Below, piece by piece: positions 7,843 to 18,114 of a DNA stretch of 64,000 nucleotides. Origin of the DNA: Neoalteromonas arenosi (GTDB lineage Bacteria; Pseudomonadota; Gammaproteobacteria; Enterobacterales; Alteromonadaceae). The DNA is taken from assembly GCF_030362855.1 (NCBI RefSeq), contig NZ_JAUCBP010000013.1, positions 1 to 64,000 on the forward strand, in the 5' to 3' direction. A model generated the notes under the pieces. That model saw only the letters and a program-made list of their open reading frames with translations. It made no database searches and was not told where the DNA came from. A program made the position numbers and the translations under genes. Each line of letters opens with the position of its first letter. The stretch's first letter is position 1.

Positions 7843-9783
7843 ATGTTGAAGTACCTCGCACTCGTACTACTGATCTCAGTAGTGCCTCACTTTTCCTATG
7901 CAGAATCTATTTCACCGGCAGAATTCGCAAAGAATGACATTTATGATACTGCTGAGCTTTCACCCGACGGCTCAAAGCTAGCTGTGCGAATTATCGTTGA
8001 TGGAAAGCGACAACTCGCAGTTTTCGATGTGAATACATTTGAAACAATTGGCGGTGCTCGCCTTGGCGGCAATAATGAGGTGGGACGATTTTTTTGGGCC
8101 AATGATGAACGCATTGTTATGCAAATATGGCAAAGTCGTTCTTGGTCACCACAACCTGGTTATTACGGCGAGCTTTTTGTCGTTGATTTTGATGGTGACA
8201 ATCAAGAATTGATCTATGGCTATCGAGCCGGAGAAAATCAAGTTGGCTCCAAGGTAAAACGCAAGGAATACGTTCGCGGATGGGCGCGTATCATTAGTAC
8301 TTTACCCGAAGATGATGAGCACATTTTAATTGAAAGCGAGCCATGGTCGGACGGCGGTGAGAAAATCTCAACGGTGCACAAGTTAAATATTTATAACGGC
8401 CGTATGTCTAGAGAGATAACCAAGGCGCCAATTAATTACAGTACTTTCATTGCGGACCGCCAAGGCGACTTGCAGTTCGTAACCGGTACTGACGAGTCAA
8501 ATACACAACGCACTTTTCGATATGTTGATGAGGAATGGGTCGAAATCTCGAGTCAATTGGGCGATGCATTTCAACCTATCGCAATGAATAATGCTGGAAC
8601 AGAACTTATCTTTGTAGATGACTATGAACAAGACAAAGAGGGTTTGTTTGCCTTTAATCTTGAGACCGGCGACCGTCGATTAATTTATACCGATGAGAAC
8701 GTCGATATTACTAGCGTGTCGCTCAATAGTGATCGTTCAAGCGCTTATGCTTTGCGTTTGGATGATGGCTATCCAACCTATGCAATTTTTGACGGCGAAA
8801 GCGAAGAGGCACAGATTTTTAAGGCGCTACTGGGGACTTTTACGGGTTACAGTCTTAATATTTTAACGCGTGCTGACAAAGGTCGATTATGGTTGCTCTA
8901 CGCATACAACGACATCGATTCCGGTACTTTTTACTTGTACGATAGAGAAGCCAATAAACTACAATCATTATTCAGTAATTTTACGCATGTTCCCAGAAGT
9001 GCGATGTCTGAATCGATCCCTATCTCCTTTGCTGCTCGAGACGGTTACCAGGTCAGTGGATATATTACTTACCCAGTAAGTGTGCCTGAAACGCAAAATG
9101 TGCCGCTGATCACTCTGGTTCACGGCGGCCCGATTGCACGCGACTATTGGGTATTTGATCGCGAGGTGCAAATGCTTGCAGCCCAAGGCTATGCTGTCTT
9201 GCGCGTAAATTTTAGAGGTTCAAGCGGTTACGGGAAGGCGCATCGTAACGCCGGTTATAAACGCTGGGGCGATCTGATCCAACACGATATCATTGATGCG
9301 ACCAAGTACGTTATTTCCCAAGGCGGTATTGCCGCGGATAAAGTGTGTATTATGGGTGCAAGCTTTGGCGGATATTCTGCAGTAATGTCGGCAACCATTG
9401 AGCCCGATTTATTTAAGTGTGCCGTTGCAACTGTTGGCGTTTACGATCTTGAGATGATGCACTCTGAAGGTGATATCCCTGAAGCACTTTGGGGCAAGAG
9501 CTTTGTCGATATGGCCATCGGCTCTGATCCAGAGTTGTTGCATGCTTTTTCACCCGTCAATAATGTCAGTAAACTCAAGGCGCCTGTTTTGATCGCTCAT
9601 GGTGAGGAAGACAGACGTGTACCTTTTGAGCATGCGGAAGCTCTCAGGGCGGCCATGGAAGCAAACGGAAAAGAATATGAGTGGTTTGTTGAGTCAACCG
9701 AAGCCCACGGGTTCTATAAAGAGGAAAGTCGCGCGCGTTATTACGAAACCGTAGCCGCTTTCCTTGCTAAACATTTGCAATAG
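7843..9783 (+). CDS. S9-family (prolyl oligopeptidase-like) secreted peptidase
   Basis: A 646-residue protein with a clear signal peptide (1-20, ending SYA-ES). The first two thirds form a beta-propeller rich in WD/PD40-like strands; the last 240 residues are the alpha/beta-hydrolase catalytic domain. The catalytic triad can be seen: S507 in GASFGGYS, D590 in GEEDRRVP and H622 in TEAHGF. The HGGP oxyanion segment lies before it. Members cut short peptides or remove dipeptides, often after Pro or Ala, in the periplasm or outside. The gene ends in a terminator-like hairpin before rph. Confidence 0.92.
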   Translation: MLKYLALVLLISVVPHFSYAESISPAEFAKNDIYDTAELSPDGSKLAVRIIVDGKRQLAVFDVNTFETIGGARLGGNNEVGRFFWANDERIVMQIWQSRSWSPQPGYYGELFVVDFDGDNQELIYGYRAGENQVGSKVKRKEYVRGWARIISTLPEDDEHILIESEPWSDGGEKISTVHKLNIYNGRMSREITKAPINYSTFIADRQGDLQFVTGTDESNTQRTFRYVDEEWVEISSQLGDAFQPIAMNNAGTELIFVDDYEQDKEGLFAFNLETGDRRLIYTDENVDITSVSLNSDRSSAYALRLDDGYPTYAIFDGESEEAQIFKALLGTFTGYSLNILTRADKGRLWLLYAYNDIDSGTFYLYDREANKLQSLFSNFTHVPRSAMSESIPISFAARDGYQVSGYITYPVSVPETQNVPLITLVHGGPIARDYWVFDREVQMLAAQGYAVLRVNFRGSSGYGKAHRNAGYKRWGDLIQHDIIDATKYVISQGGIAADKVCIMGASFGGYSAVMSATIEPDLFKCAVATVGVYDLEMMHSEGDIPEALWGKSFVDMAIGSDPELLHAFSPVNNVSKLKAPVLIAHGEEDRRVPFEHAEALRAAMEANGKEYEWFVESTEAHGFYKEESRARYYETVAAFLAKHLQ

Positions 9784-9840
9784 TAATCTTTGAAGAGAGG
9801 CTAAATCAGCACACAGATTTAGCTTACCTCTCCCTTAACA

Positions 9841-9868
9841 GCGCGCAGTCATGTATACTGCGCGCTTT
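9841..9868 (+). terminator. GC-rich hairpin between S9 peptidase gene and rph
   Basis: Nine-base stem GCGCGCAGT (9841-9849) pairs with ACTGCGCGC (9857-9865), followed by TTTCATTT. This fits an intrinsic terminator for the peptidase gene, though the T-run is short. The loop holds TATACT (9854-9859), which could also serve as the -10 of rph; no good -35 is seen at the right distance. Confidence 0.6.
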
Positions 9869-9900
9869 CATTTACGCTACCGTAAGTTTAGGAGAGCCGC

Positions 9901-10614
9901 ATGCGTCCAAGCGGAAGAACCGCCAGTCAAATCAGACCTGTAACCATCACTCGTCAATTCACATGCCACGCTGAAGGCTCAGTGTTAATTGAGTTTGGCA
10001 ATACAAAAGTCATTTGTAACGCCACTGTAGAAGAAGGTGTTCCGCGCTTTATGAAAGGACAAGGAAAGGGTTGGATAACCGCTGAATACAGCATGTTACC
10101 GCGCGCGACTCATACTCGCTCTGCGCGTGAGGCAGCGCGTGGCAAGCAAGGTGGTCGCACACTTGAAATTCAGCGTTTAATTGCCCGCTCATTGCGGGCT
10201 GCGGTCGATCTGAGTATTTTGGGTGAGAACACTATTACGGTTGATTGCGATGTTATCCAAGCGGACGGTGGTACGCGTACGGCGTCTATCACCGGTGCGT
10301 GCGTTGCCTTAGTTGACGCACTTACGCATATGCGCAGCAAGGGTATTATTAAAGCGAACCCCCTAAAGCACATGATTGCCGCATTGTCGGTTGGTATCTA
10401 TGAAGGCAGCGCGATTGCGGATTTAGAATACGTAGAAGACTCTGCTGCCGAAACAGACATGAATGTGGTGATGACAGAAACCGGTCAGTTGATTGAAGTG
10501 CAAGGTACCGCAGAAGGCGAGCCTTTCAGTTTCGATGAACTTAACGAAATGATGACGATCGCCAAGGCTGGCTTAATGGAGCTATTTGAAGCGCAGAAAT
10601 TGGCGCTAAGCTAG
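9901..10614 (+). CDS. rph: Ribonuclease PH
   Basis: A 237-residue phosphorolytic 3'-5' exoribonuclease that trims tRNA 3' ends, using phosphate and releasing nucleoside diphosphates. Family blocks are plain: [13 protein letters not shown] at the start, [46 protein letters not shown] and the C-terminal VEVQGTAEG-like stretch (IEVQGTAEG). Length equals that of the family. Ribosome site AGGAG lies 8 bases upstream of ATG. pyrE follows after 8 bases, so the two are co-transcribed as in E. coli. Confidence 0.97.
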   Translation: MRPSGRTASQIRPVTITRQFTCHAEGSVLIEFGNTKVICNATVEEGVPRFMKGQGKGWITAEYSMLPRATHTRSAREAARGKQGGRTLEIQRLIARSLRAAVDLSILGENTITVDCDVIQADGGTRTASITGACVALVDALTHMRSKGIIKANPLKHMIAALSVGIYEGSAIADLEYVEDSAAETDMNVVMTETGQLIEVQGTAEGEPFSFDELNEMMTIAKAGLMELFEAQKLALS

Positions 10615-10622
10615 GTTAAAAA

Positions 10623-11261
10623 ATGCAAGATTATCAACGTCAATTTATTCAATTTGCCATTGCGCGCGGCGTCCTTAAATTCGGTGAGTTCACGTTAAAG
10701 TCAGGTCGCGTGAGCCCTTATTTTTTCAATGCTGGCTTGTTCAACAGTGGGGGCGACCTAGCCCAGCTTGGACGTTTTTATGCCAGCGCGCTGGTGGCCG
10801 CTAATATCGATTTTGACTTGCTGTTTGGTCCCGCGTACAAGGGCATTCCGATTGCGACAACAACGGCCGTAGCACTCGCCAATGACCACCAACGCGATGT
10901 CCCTTATTGCTTCAACCGAAAAGAGGCCAAAACTCATGGTGAAGGCGGCAATTTGGTGGGTAGTGAACTCAAAGGCAAAGTCATGTTGGTTGACGACGTG
11001 ATTACCGCTGGCACTGCGATCCGCGAATCCATGCAACTTATTGCTGCGCACAACGCTGAGTTAAGTGGCGTATTGATTGCCTTAGACCGCCAAGAAAAAG
11101 GTCAAGGCGAATTATCTGCAATTCAGGAAGTTGAGCGTGATTTCAATACTCAGGTAGTCGCTATTGTTACATTAAATGATGTGGTTGAGTATTTAGTAGA
11201 GCAAGGCGAAGATGACGCTGTTGCCAAAATAAACGACTATCGCGAGCAGTATGGCATCTGA
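10623..11261 (+). CDS. pyrE: Orotate phosphoribosyltransferase
   Basis: A 212-residue enzyme joining orotate and PRPP to form orotidine monophosphate, step five of pyrimidine synthesis. The PRPP-binding loop [12 protein letters not shown] (about residues 120-131) is diagnostic, and FGPAYKGIP and [14 protein letters not shown] (the mobile catalytic loop) match the family. Length is typical. It follows rph by 8 bases and overlaps the start of tusA by 11 bases. No pyrE attenuator is apparent in the 8-base gap. Confidence 0.96.
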   Translation: MQDYQRQFIQFAIARGVLKFGEFTLKSGRVSPYFFNAGLFNSGGDLAQLGRFYASALVAANIDFDLLFGPAYKGIPIATTTAVALANDHQRDVPYCFNRKEAKTHGEGGNLVGSELKGKVMLVDDVITAGTAIRESMQLIAAHNAELSGVLIALDRQEKGQGELSAIQEVERDFNTQVVAIVTLNDVVEYLVEQGEDDAVAKINDYREQYGI

Positions 11262-11511
11262 TTTTGACACCGAATTTGCCAAAACTGACGTGGCGTTAGA
11301 CGCAATAGGTTTACGCTGCCCAGAGCCGGTGATGATGGTGCGATTAAACATCCGCAAAATGGCTGATGGTGAGACGTTAGGCGTCGTTGCCGATGATCAT
11401 TCCACAACGCGTGATATTCCGAGTTTTTGCCGGTTTATGCATCACACGCTGGTTGCCAGTGACATACAAAAAGCCCCTTACCGATATATCATCCGGAAGG
11501 GGCTCGAATAA
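11251..11511 (+). CDS. tusA: TusA-family sulfur carrier protein
   Basis: An 86-residue protein whose [12 protein letters not shown] motif holds the active Cys23 that carries persulfide sulfur in the TusA family. TusA takes sulfur from IscS and passes it on for tRNA 2-thiouridine and other sulfur-transfer reactions. The fold pattern and length agree with TusA, with a final basic strand PYRYIIRKG. It overlaps pyrE by 11 bases, so translation is probably coupled. Its last codons double as the terminator of the convergent methyltransferase gene. Confidence 0.9.
   Translation: MASDFDTEFAKTDVALDAIGLRCPEPVMMVRLNIRKMADGETLGVVADDHSTTRDIPSFCRFMHHTLVASDIQKAPYRYIIRKGLE
11468..11504 (-). terminator. Minus-strand terminator inside the tusA coding region
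   Basis: On the minus strand the stem AGCCCCTT (11504-11497) pairs with AAGGGGCT (11479-11472), followed by a T run (11472-11468) and TG. This is a good intrinsic terminator for the methyltransferase gene, which ends at 11546. It lies fully inside the last codons of tusA. Confidence 0.75.
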
Positions 11512-11545
11512 GTTCTTGAATAGTTTCTGGTTAGTATTGTGAAGC

Positions 11546-12319
11546 TTATGGCTTCACAAACTTGAGTGTCCAACGGTCAGAGTTGCCACGGACACTTTTG
11601 GTACCTACTTCATATTCCAACTCGTCATCCTCGCGATAATGGATAGGCGAGTAATCCACCAAGACAAATCCTGCAGCTTGGATCTCTAAGATTGCTTTAA
11701 CTGGGTCGAAGCGGCGACGATTTGAATCATTTAGTGGTTCCATATGTCGTGCAGTATGATCAACAACGGCATATATGCCCCCTGATTTAAGTGCCTCAAA
11801 CGCGGCTTTATTCATAGCTGCGCGGCCGTCCTCGGCAAAGTTGTGATAGTTTCTAAACGTTAACACCATGTCTACATCAGACACGCCAAGTGAATTCAAT
11901 TTCATCGAATAAAAGCGCGAGCCGTCTTCGCGCCACAATTCGGCATCTTCAGCAACAATATTCATACTTTCAAAGCCCGGCTCACCACCTAGCGTGCGTT
12001 TGACCGTTCCAGTGCCGATCGCTGCGTAATATTCACCGTGTTCCGCGACAGTTGGTACCAATAACTTGGTATACCATCCTCCGCCCGGCAACAACTCCAC
12101 GATTTTCATATCGTGCTCTAGGCCGAAAAACGCCAATGTCTCAACCGGACGGCGGTTGCGGTCACGCTCTTTTTCAGCGTCGGAGCGAATATCGGCCTGC
12201 ATCGCAGCTTTAATCTTGTCTTCTGTCGTGTGATCAGCGTGTTCATGCGCGACAGCGCTGGTTGCTGATAAACCAAGCACTAGCGTCGACGCTAGTATGG
12301 CAGAGTATAGTTTTTTCAT
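11546..12319 (-). CDS. Exported class I SAM methyltransferase-like protein
   Basis: A 257-residue protein with a standard signal peptide (1-24, ending AVA-HE), followed by a class I methyltransferase core: motif I VELLPGGGWYTKLL (about 74-87), VDMVLTFRNYHNF and a later AVVDHTARH. It resembles the predicted methyltransferase family COG4798. Methyltransferases need cytoplasmic SAM, so a signal peptide on such a fold is odd; the protein may have lost or changed activity. It lies 17 bases after the amidohydrolase gene, so the pair forms an operon. Confidence 0.8.
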   Translation of the reverse strand: MKKLYSAILASTLVLGLSATSAVAHEHADHTTEDKIKAAMQADIRSDAEKERDRNRRPVETLAFFGLEHDMKIVELLPGGGWYTKLLVPTVAEHGEYYAAIGTGTVKRTLGGEPGFESMNIVAEDAELWREDGSRFYSMKLNSLGVSDVDMVLTFRNYHNFAEDGRAAMNKAAFEALKSGGIYAVVDHTARHMEPLNDSNRRRFDPVKAILEIQAAGFVLVDYSPIHYREDDELEYEVGTKSVRGNSDRWTLKFVKP

Positions 12320-12336
12320 TGTCGTTCCTTTGGGGG

Positions 12337-13614
12337 CTATTGTTTAAATACCTGACCGTCTTTCATGACGAATTGTACGTTCTCTAACAAACTAATATCG
12401 CTCAATGGATCGCCTTCAACGGCAACAATATCAGCCTTTTTGCCAACGCTTACCGTGCCAAGTTCATCGCTAACATTGAGTAAGTCAGCAGCGTTTTTGG
12501 TCGCGCTGATTATGGCGTCAATAGGCGCCATACCGGCCTCGACCATATAGCCGAATTCTTTGCCATTATCGCCATGAGCAGATACACCTGAGTCAGTCCC
12601 AAACGCAATTTTTACCCCAGCTGCCTGCGCGCGTGCGAATGTATCTTGTATAAGTGGACCAATGGCGGCTGCTTTGGGCCTAACTAGAGCCGGGAAATAA
12701 CCGTCAATCGCGGATTTTTCTGCCACAAACTTTCCTGCCAGGATGGTTGGTACGTAATAGGTTCCGTATTCCTTCATCAGTGCGATAGTCTCTTCAGTCA
12801 TGTAGGTACCGTGTTCGATCGAGTCTACACCTGCTCGAATGGCGCGCTGCATACCTTCAGTTCCGTGCGCATGCACTGCTACCGTCATTTCATAGTCCTT
12901 GGCTGTCGCAACGATCGCTTCTAGCTCGTCAACCATAAATTGTGGGTTTTGACCGTTCTTTGCGACACTTAAAACGCCGCCAGTCGCGGTTATTTTGATA
13001 AGATCTGCGCCGTCTTTGTAACGCTGCCGAACGGCTTTACGCGCTTCATCAGGACCATTAATTACGCCATCTTTCGGACCTGGGTCACCGCTTAACGTGG
13101 CGTTGAAGCCATTAGTCGGGTCCGCGTGACCACCGGTGGTCGCGATCGACTTGGCGGATGTGTATATACGTGGGCCAATAAAGCGGCCACTATTTATAGC
13201 ATTCCTAAGTGCGACTGTTTCGTTGTAGCCGTCGCCGAGATTTCGCACAGTAGTGAAACCTGACAATAATGTGGTTTCTGCGTATTTGGCCGCTGCCAGT
13301 GCATAGTCGGCTTCGTTTTGAGTAAAGCGCTGCAAATATGTCGCCGGTCCACCGTGCTGCATGGAAAGGTGAACATGCATATCCATAAAGCCAGGCATTA
13401 CCGTAGAATCGCGTAAATCAATGACAGTATCGCTCGCATCACCTGATTGATAGCCAGCTTGGATGGCAACAATCCTACCTTCATCTATCACGATGGTTTG
13501 CTGTTTGAGAACATCCTTGTCTTCAGCGGTTATGAGATTGCCTGCGTGGATCAAAGTCTTGGCGTTAGCCGCCGATACACAAAGCAGACTTAACATTATT
13601 ATTGTTCTAATCAT
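12337..13614 (-). CDS. Secreted amidohydrolase (imidazolonepropionase/Xaa-Pro dipeptidase-like)
   Basis: A 425-residue metal-dependent hydrolase with a signal peptide (1-18). The amidohydrolase metal ligands can be read: MDMHVHLS (H80, H82), KITATGG (Lys ligand), [15 protein letters not shown] and the final FGTDSG Asp. N- and C-terminal strands form the small beta domain (GNLITA and [14 protein letters not shown]). Close relatives are secreted enzymes that cleave Xaa-Pro dipeptides or other cyclic amides. GGAAG lies before the ATG. First gene of an operon with the methyltransferase-like protein. Confidence 0.9.
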   Translation of the reverse strand: MIRTIIMLSLLCVSAANAKTLIHAGNLITAEDKDVLKQQTIVIDEGRIVAIQAGYQSGDASDTVIDLRDSTVMPGFMDMHVHLSMQHGGPATYLQRFTQNEADYALAAAKYAETTLLSGFTTVRNLGDGYNETVALRNAINSGRFIGPRIYTSAKSIATTGGHADPTNGFNATLSGDPGPKDGVINGPDEARKAVRQRYKDGADLIKITATGGVLSVAKNGQNPQFMVDELEAIVATAKDYEMTVAVHAHGTEGMQRAIRAGVDSIEHGTYMTEETIALMKEYGTYYVPTILAGKFVAEKSAIDGYFPALVRPKAAAIGPLIQDTFARAQAAGVKIAFGTDSGVSAHGDNGKEFGYMVEAGMAPIDAIISATKNAADLLNVSDELGTVSVGKKADIVAVEGDPLSDISLLENVQFVMKDGQVFKQ

Positions 13615-13742
13615 AGTTACTTCCGACGTCGTAAGGAGCTATCACCTTAGTAGAAGTCTAATATATTGGCAACAACCCTAGTCGCTTGAAAACAGCAATT
13701 CATGGGCTAGGCTTAACAAGCGAGTATTATCACGAGAAGCAT

Positions 13743-15290
13743 ATGCGTAGAAATCAATCCGTAACCAACAATGAAGTGACATTTGCCGCTAACGAGGAAC
13801 TAGTCTCAACCACGGATAAACGCGGTGTTATTACCTATGCAAATGAGGTTTTTTGTCGCGTTGCCGGTTTTGATAGTGATGAGTTACTCGGTAAAAATCA
13901 TAACATTGTGCGCCATCCCGATATGCCCAAGGCGGCGTTTAAAGACATGTGGGACCATCTTGAGCGCGGCAATGCATGGCGCGGGATAGTAAAGAATCGC
14001 TGCAAAGATGGCAGTTTTTATTGGGTTGACGCATTTGTCACTCCCATATTTAAACATGGCCAGTTAACGGGTTATCAGTCGGTGAGAGTAAAGCCCGATG
14101 CCGCAGCTGTTGCTCGTGCTGAAAAACTCTATGCGCAAATTAATGCAGGCAAATTAGGTGGATTAAATGAGCACTCGTTTACGCTGCGCCTAAATGTATT
14201 TTTAGCTGTGTTAGTGATTGCTTTATTGAGCATCGGTTTTACTGCTGGTTGGGTGTATGCCTTAGCTGTTGCACTAATCGCTGCCAGCGGTTTTTGGCTA
14301 TTTAAAAACGAGCTGGTGGATTTTCCTAAACAAGCCCAACAGTTGCGCGAGGGTCTGGATAGTGTGAGCCGGTTTGTACTTTATGGGCGTGGTACGAAAA
14401 GCGTATTCGATTTCCACTTGGGTATGCAAAAAGCAATGCAACGAACAATCCTCGGGCGCATATTAGATGCGACCGGCGAGCTCCAAGCGATAGCCGAACA
14501 ATCATTGCACAGTGTCGAGCGAACGACCCATGAGATCGCATTGCAAAAGCAAAAGGTGCACAGTATCTCAGTGGCTATTGAACAAATGGCACTTTCTAAC
14601 CACGCTGTTCTGTCAAGCGTTGATCAAACGTCAGATAAGATCACACAAACAAACGAAAAGTGTGGTGATGCCAAACAATTAATTATCAAAGGCCGCGACA
14701 GCGTTAGTCAGCTTTCAGGGTTCGTTACACAGGCTGCTGCAACAGCAGATGACCTTATGGAAGCAGCTGATAAGGTATCTTCAACGATGGGCGAAATCGA
14801 AGCGATTGCGGAACAAACGAATTTGCTTGCGCTTAATGCTGCAATAGAAGCCGCGCGGGCAGGAGAGAGCGGACGTGGCTTTGCTGTTGTTGCCGATGAA
14901 GTTCGCGCGCTTTCAACCAGAACTCAGCAGTCTGCGGGCAACATCGTTGAAAGCCTTACACTGATGCGTTCAACCTTAGAGCAGTGGGTGAGCACGATGC
15001 ACTCCTCTAGTGAAAGTGCGCAACTGAGTGTCGATCAAGCGAACGAATCAGCGGCAATCATTGAAGCAATCTACACCATGATTGCTGATATCAATGAAAA
15101 CTCCAGCAGTATTGCCAACGCTATTAAAGAACAGGAACAAGCCTGTGGTGATATTGACAGTAGCGCAAGAGAAATCGAGGCGGCGGCGGAACAAAATACG
15201 CAGCTGGCTAACGATATGACAGCCTCGAGTCAAAAGCTGACCGACAGCGTGGTTAATATTGCAGGCTTAAGTGATACGTTTAAACGTTAA
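13743..15290 (+). CDS. Aer-like PAS-domain methyl-accepting chemotaxis protein
   Basis: A 515-residue receptor. The N-terminal PAS domain (about 15-120) closely follows the E. coli Aer pattern: ISTTDxxGxITYAN-like [28 protein letters not shown] and [11 protein letters not shown] hydrophobic hairpin (about 148-187) anchors it to the inner membrane without a periplasmic sensor domain. The signalling tip (about 350-392) contains [19 protein letters not shown]. In Aer, FAD in the PAS domain reports redox state for energy taxis. The frame is open from a TTG at 13686, but the ATG at 13743 has GAGAAG upstream and matches Aer starts. No other chemotaxis genes are nearby. Confidence 0.92.
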   Translation: MRRNQSVTNNEVTFAANEELVSTTDKRGVITYANEVFCRVAGFDSDELLGKNHNIVRHPDMPKAAFKDMWDHLERGNAWRGIVKNRCKDGSFYWVDAFVTPIFKHGQLTGYQSVRVKPDAAAVARAEKLYAQINAGKLGGLNEHSFTLRLNVFLAVLVIALLSIGFTAGWVYALAVALIAASGFWLFKNELVDFPKQAQQLREGLDSVSRFVLYGRGTKSVFDFHLGMQKAMQRTILGRILDATGELQAIAEQSLHSVERTTHEIALQKQKVHSISVAIEQMALSNHAVLSSVDQTSDKITQTNEKCGDAKQLIIKGRDSVSQLSGFVTQAAATADDLMEAADKVSSTMGEIEAIAEQTNLLALNAAIEAARAGESGRGFAVVADEVRALSTRTQQSAGNIVESLTLMRSTLEQWVSTMHSSSESAQLSVDQANESAAIIEAIYTMIADINENSSSIANAIKEQEQACGDIDSSAREIEAAAEQNTQLANDMTASSQKLTDSVVNIAGLSDTFKR

Positions 15291-15826
15291 ACAGAACCTA
15301 TCGAAAAGGTGTAGTCACCGCTGTGCATGACCGCTGATTCGGTGCCGTTAAACTGGGTAATTTCAGCCTCTTGTGCCCATTGATAAAATACATTTTGATG
15401 CACGCGCCCCCAAAGATTTCGGCGTACCTTTACATAGGGTATGAACGAATCACTTATTGCGTCGTGACGAAGCTCTACGGGGTGATTTTGACCGAGTAGA
15501 ACCCAGTCATCAGTTTGAGTTTTGACTTTTATAACGCCAGACACCCGTTGCCACTGCGTGATAACGAAGGGCACATCGTCAACGCAGATCCCCACTTTTT
15601 CGACCGGCGTTACTAAGTAATACTTATCGTTTTCGAATTTAATAATACTCGCAAATAGCCTCACCAACGCAGCACGACCAATTGGCGAACCATTATAAAA
15701 CCAGTCACCATTGCGCTTAATATGAATATCAATATCACCACAAAAAGCAGGGTCCCACTGTTCTACAGGTGGGATTTTAGTGGCCGATGAGTCGACCAGT
15801 GATGCTTGGAGTTTATTCAGATCCAT
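15287..15826 (-). CDS. DUF1285 family protein
   Basis: A 179-residue protein of the DUF1285 family: the family blocks [41 protein letters not shown] and the later [15 protein letters not shown] are all present. No signal peptide or membrane helix. Function unknown; members appear to be cytoplasmic and widespread in proteobacteria. Its start overlaps the end of the DUF3014 gene by 14 bases, so the two are translated together. Its stop overlaps the end of the chemoreceptor gene tail to tail. Confidence 0.9.
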   Translation of the reverse strand: MDLNKLQASLVDSSATKIPPVEQWDPAFCGDIDIHIKRNGDWFYNGSPIGRAALVRLFASIIKFENDKYYLVTPVEKVGICVDDVPFVITQWQRVSGVIKVKTQTDDWVLLGQNHPVELRHDAISDSFIPYVKVRRNLWGRVHQNVFYQWAQEAEITQFNGTESAVMHSGDYTFSIGSV

Positions 15827-16691
15827 TGGCTAAGCTATCTCGCAATGCACGCAATTTAGCTTTCACTCTGCGCATGTTGTCTGGCCCCAAACGCAGCATT
15901 TGCTTTTGTGGCAAACTCAATGCTTCAAGTCTTTCGTCACTGTACTTGTACATCACACTGTCCCGATATACTTCAACTGGCGTTGGTACTTCTGGCGTGT
16001 TGAGCAACACATCAATGGCATCGATAAGCGCACGGTCGAAGGATTGACCTGGTAGTGCAATTTCGGCAAATGTGGCATCAATTTCATCTTCATATAATTG
16101 ATACAACTCTAAAAGATCGTCATTACTCATCGTTTCTAACGCATCTACATAAGTGGTGTAGCGCTTATAACTAGCCGCATCTATCCATTCACGGTCGGCT
16201 TGACGGTAGACTTTAAAGCTTTGCGACGGAGGATTAACCAGTTGATGGTTTGGTGCTATATCTTCGTCCGCTAGGTTGGAAACTGTAACGACAAAGCGTT
16301 GTAGCAAACTATCGTTAACTAATAATCGTCCGACAACAGGCGTTTTAGCAATTTCAAGCAGAGCACTGGTAATAGCCGCGTCTGAGGTATCAACCATTAC
16401 CTCTGGCTCGACGGGTGAAACTACTTGCGGTTCTGGCTCTTCAACAGGGTCTATAACCACTTCTTGGATTTCCGGTGGTGGCGTAAACGCTTGAGGCTCG
16501 GGCTCTTCAATTTCGGGCTCGGTTGTGACAGGAGCAACCATTTCCACTTCAGGCAGGGTGACTGGCTGAGGCTTCGGAGGCTCAGGTTCACTTGAAGGCC
16601 ACAACAACACCACAGCGATAATAATAATAAAAATCACTGCTAATATAATATGGGGCTTCAAGTTCTTCGCGGTTGCCTCTTCACTACTCAT
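15813..16691 (-). CDS. DUF3014 family membrane protein
   Basis: A 292-residue protein with one N-terminal membrane helix (about 14-31, HIILAVIFIIIIAVVLLW) followed by a Pro/Glu-rich linker (about 33-95) and a folded C-terminal domain that matches DUF3014 (VGRLLVNDSLLQRFVVTVSNLA and the YADREWIDA-like YRQADREWIDA block). The layout, inner-membrane anchor plus stiff linker plus periplasmic domain, suggests an envelope role. Function unknown. It is the first gene of a two-gene operon with the DUF1285 gene. Confidence 0.88.
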   Translation of the reverse strand: MSSEEATAKNLKPHIILAVIFIIIIAVVLLWPSSEPEPPKPQPVTLPEVEMVAPVTTEPEIEEPEPQAFTPPPEIQEVVIDPVEEPEPQVVSPVEPEVMVDTSDAAITSALLEIAKTPVVGRLLVNDSLLQRFVVTVSNLADEDIAPNHQLVNPPSQSFKVYRQADREWIDAASYKRYTTYVDALETMSNDDLLELYQLYEDEIDATFAEIALPGQSFDRALIDAIDVLLNTPEVPTPVEVYRDSVMYKYSDERLEALSLPQKQMLRLGPDNMRRVKAKLRALRDSLANGSE

Positions 16692-16827
16692 ATTCGATCC
16701 TATTTACGAAACACACGTTATATACAACGACATAGTTACAAGCCTATGAAAATCAAGAGTCCGAAGATACAAATTAGTTCAGTTTATTATCACTGTCAGA
16801 TTGGCAAACTTTGAGTTTCAAGTGTGC

Positions 16828-16848
16828 TTGCATTAGGATTGAGTGCAA
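16828..16848. promoter_or_regulatory. Inverted repeat upstream of the hydroxylase gene
   Basis: TTGCA (16828-16832) and TGCAA (16844-16848) are separated by 11 bases, 20 bases before the ATG of the hydroxylase gene. The left arm sits inside TTGCAT, which could also act as a -35. The repeat is short and may be chance. Confidence 0.25.
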
Positions 16849-16867
16849 AGGTTTACGATAGTTTTCG

Positions 16868-18076
16868 ATGCAAATAATACTCTACGCGATACCGGGGTTC
16901 TTTATTTTGATGGCGCTTGAACTCGCTATCGATCTGAAGCGTAAGACCGGCTACTACCGATTAAATGATGCCATAGCGAGTTTGAGCATTGGTATGTTAA
17001 GTCGTGTCGTTACGGTGATTAAAACTCTGATCCCATTGAGTATTTACGGGATTTTGGTCGAAGATGTCGCTGTGTATAGCTGGCCAGACTCTTGGCTGTT
17101 CTGGGTCGGTGCCTTCGTTTTATACGATTTTCTCTATTATTGGAATCACCGTTTAGGCCACGAAATGAGTGTGCTGTGGGCAGCCCATGTAGTGCATCAC
17201 AGCAGTGAAGAATACAACTTAACCACCGCACTGCGTCAGACCAGTGGGTCTGTTTTAAATTGGTTGTTTTTCATTCCCTTGGCCTTTTTAGGAATTCCGT
17301 TGGAGTTGATGTTGTCTATCGCCGCGCTGAACCTGGTGTATCAATTCTGGGTGCACACCCGGCATGTAGGTCGCCTGGGTATACTTGATGGTATACTTGT
17401 AACGCCTTCCAACCATCGGGTTCACCATGCGCAAAATGATATCTATATTGATAAAAATTACGGTGGCGTGTTTATTATTTGGGACCGCATGTTTGGCACC
17501 TTTCAACCGGAATTAGATGAGCAGCCACCCATTTATGGGATCCGTACGCCCTTGCGCAGTTGGAACCCAATCTGGAGTAATTGGCATGTGTATCGCCAAC
17601 TGATAAGCGATAGTCGCGCAACGGTTCATTGGCGTGACAAACTCAAAGTGTGGTTTGGTCGCACGGGTTGGCGCCCTGATGACGTGTTAGCTAAGCTGCC
17701 ACCGAAAAAGCCATTTAATCCAGATACCTTTAGCAAATTTGATGTTTCACTCTCATTCACAACAAAGGGCTATGCCTTGCTGCAGTTAGCGCTAGCGATT
17801 TGTTTAACCTTGAGTTTACTCACGCAATTCACAGTGATGAGCTTTATCGAACAGTTGTTCGCTTGTTTAGCCTTGGTTGTAACCTTATCTGCGCTAGGGG
17901 GCATATTGGAAAACAAAAGCTGGGCGTTCAGTGGTGAAGTATTCAAATGGTTTATGGTATTGGCAATGAGTGTTTTGTTGCCTGTAGAGGCTTGGGCCCA
18001 GTGGTCCATCATTGGATTGCTGCTTACCAGTTTACTCTGGCTTGGTACTCGCAGAGGCGATCCAATCGACGCCTAA
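16868..18076 (+). CDS. Sterol desaturase/fatty acid hydroxylase family membrane protein
   Basis: A 402-residue multi-spanning protein of the fatty acid hydroxylase superfamily. The di-iron histidine boxes are present: HRLGH, HVVHHSSEEYN and NHRVHHAQN, along with a fourth His in the loop before (VHTRH). Hydrophobic helices lie at the N-terminus and again at 310-395. Members insert oxygen into lipid or sterol-like substrates at the membrane, using a di-iron centre. The extra C-terminal helical block is common in bacterial members. The substrate cannot be told. Confidence 0.9.
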   Translation: MQIILYAIPGFFILMALELAIDLKRKTGYYRLNDAIASLSIGMLSRVVTVIKTLIPLSIYGILVEDVAVYSWPDSWLFWVGAFVLYDFLYYWNHRLGHEMSVLWAAHVVHHSSEEYNLTTALRQTSGSVLNWLFFIPLAFLGIPLELMLSIAALNLVYQFWVHTRHVGRLGILDGILVTPSNHRVHHAQNDIYIDKNYGGVFIIWDRMFGTFQPELDEQPPIYGIRTPLRSWNPIWSNWHVYRQLISDSRATVHWRDKLKVWFGRTGWRPDDVLAKLPPKKPFNPDTFSKFDVSLSFTTKGYALLQLALAICLTLSLLTQFTVMSFIEQLFACLALVVTLSALGGILENKSWAFSGEVFKWFMVLAMSVLLPVEAWAQWSIIGLLLTSLLWLGTRRGDPIDA

Positions 18077-18114
18077 TCACGTAAATTAAGGCTACATTAA
18101 TGAAGAGGCCGGCC

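Noticed and set aside
9800-9823. Hairpin GCTAAATC/GATTTAGC after the S9 peptidase gene
   Set aside because: No T-run follows; the later GC-rich hairpin at 9841 is a better terminator.
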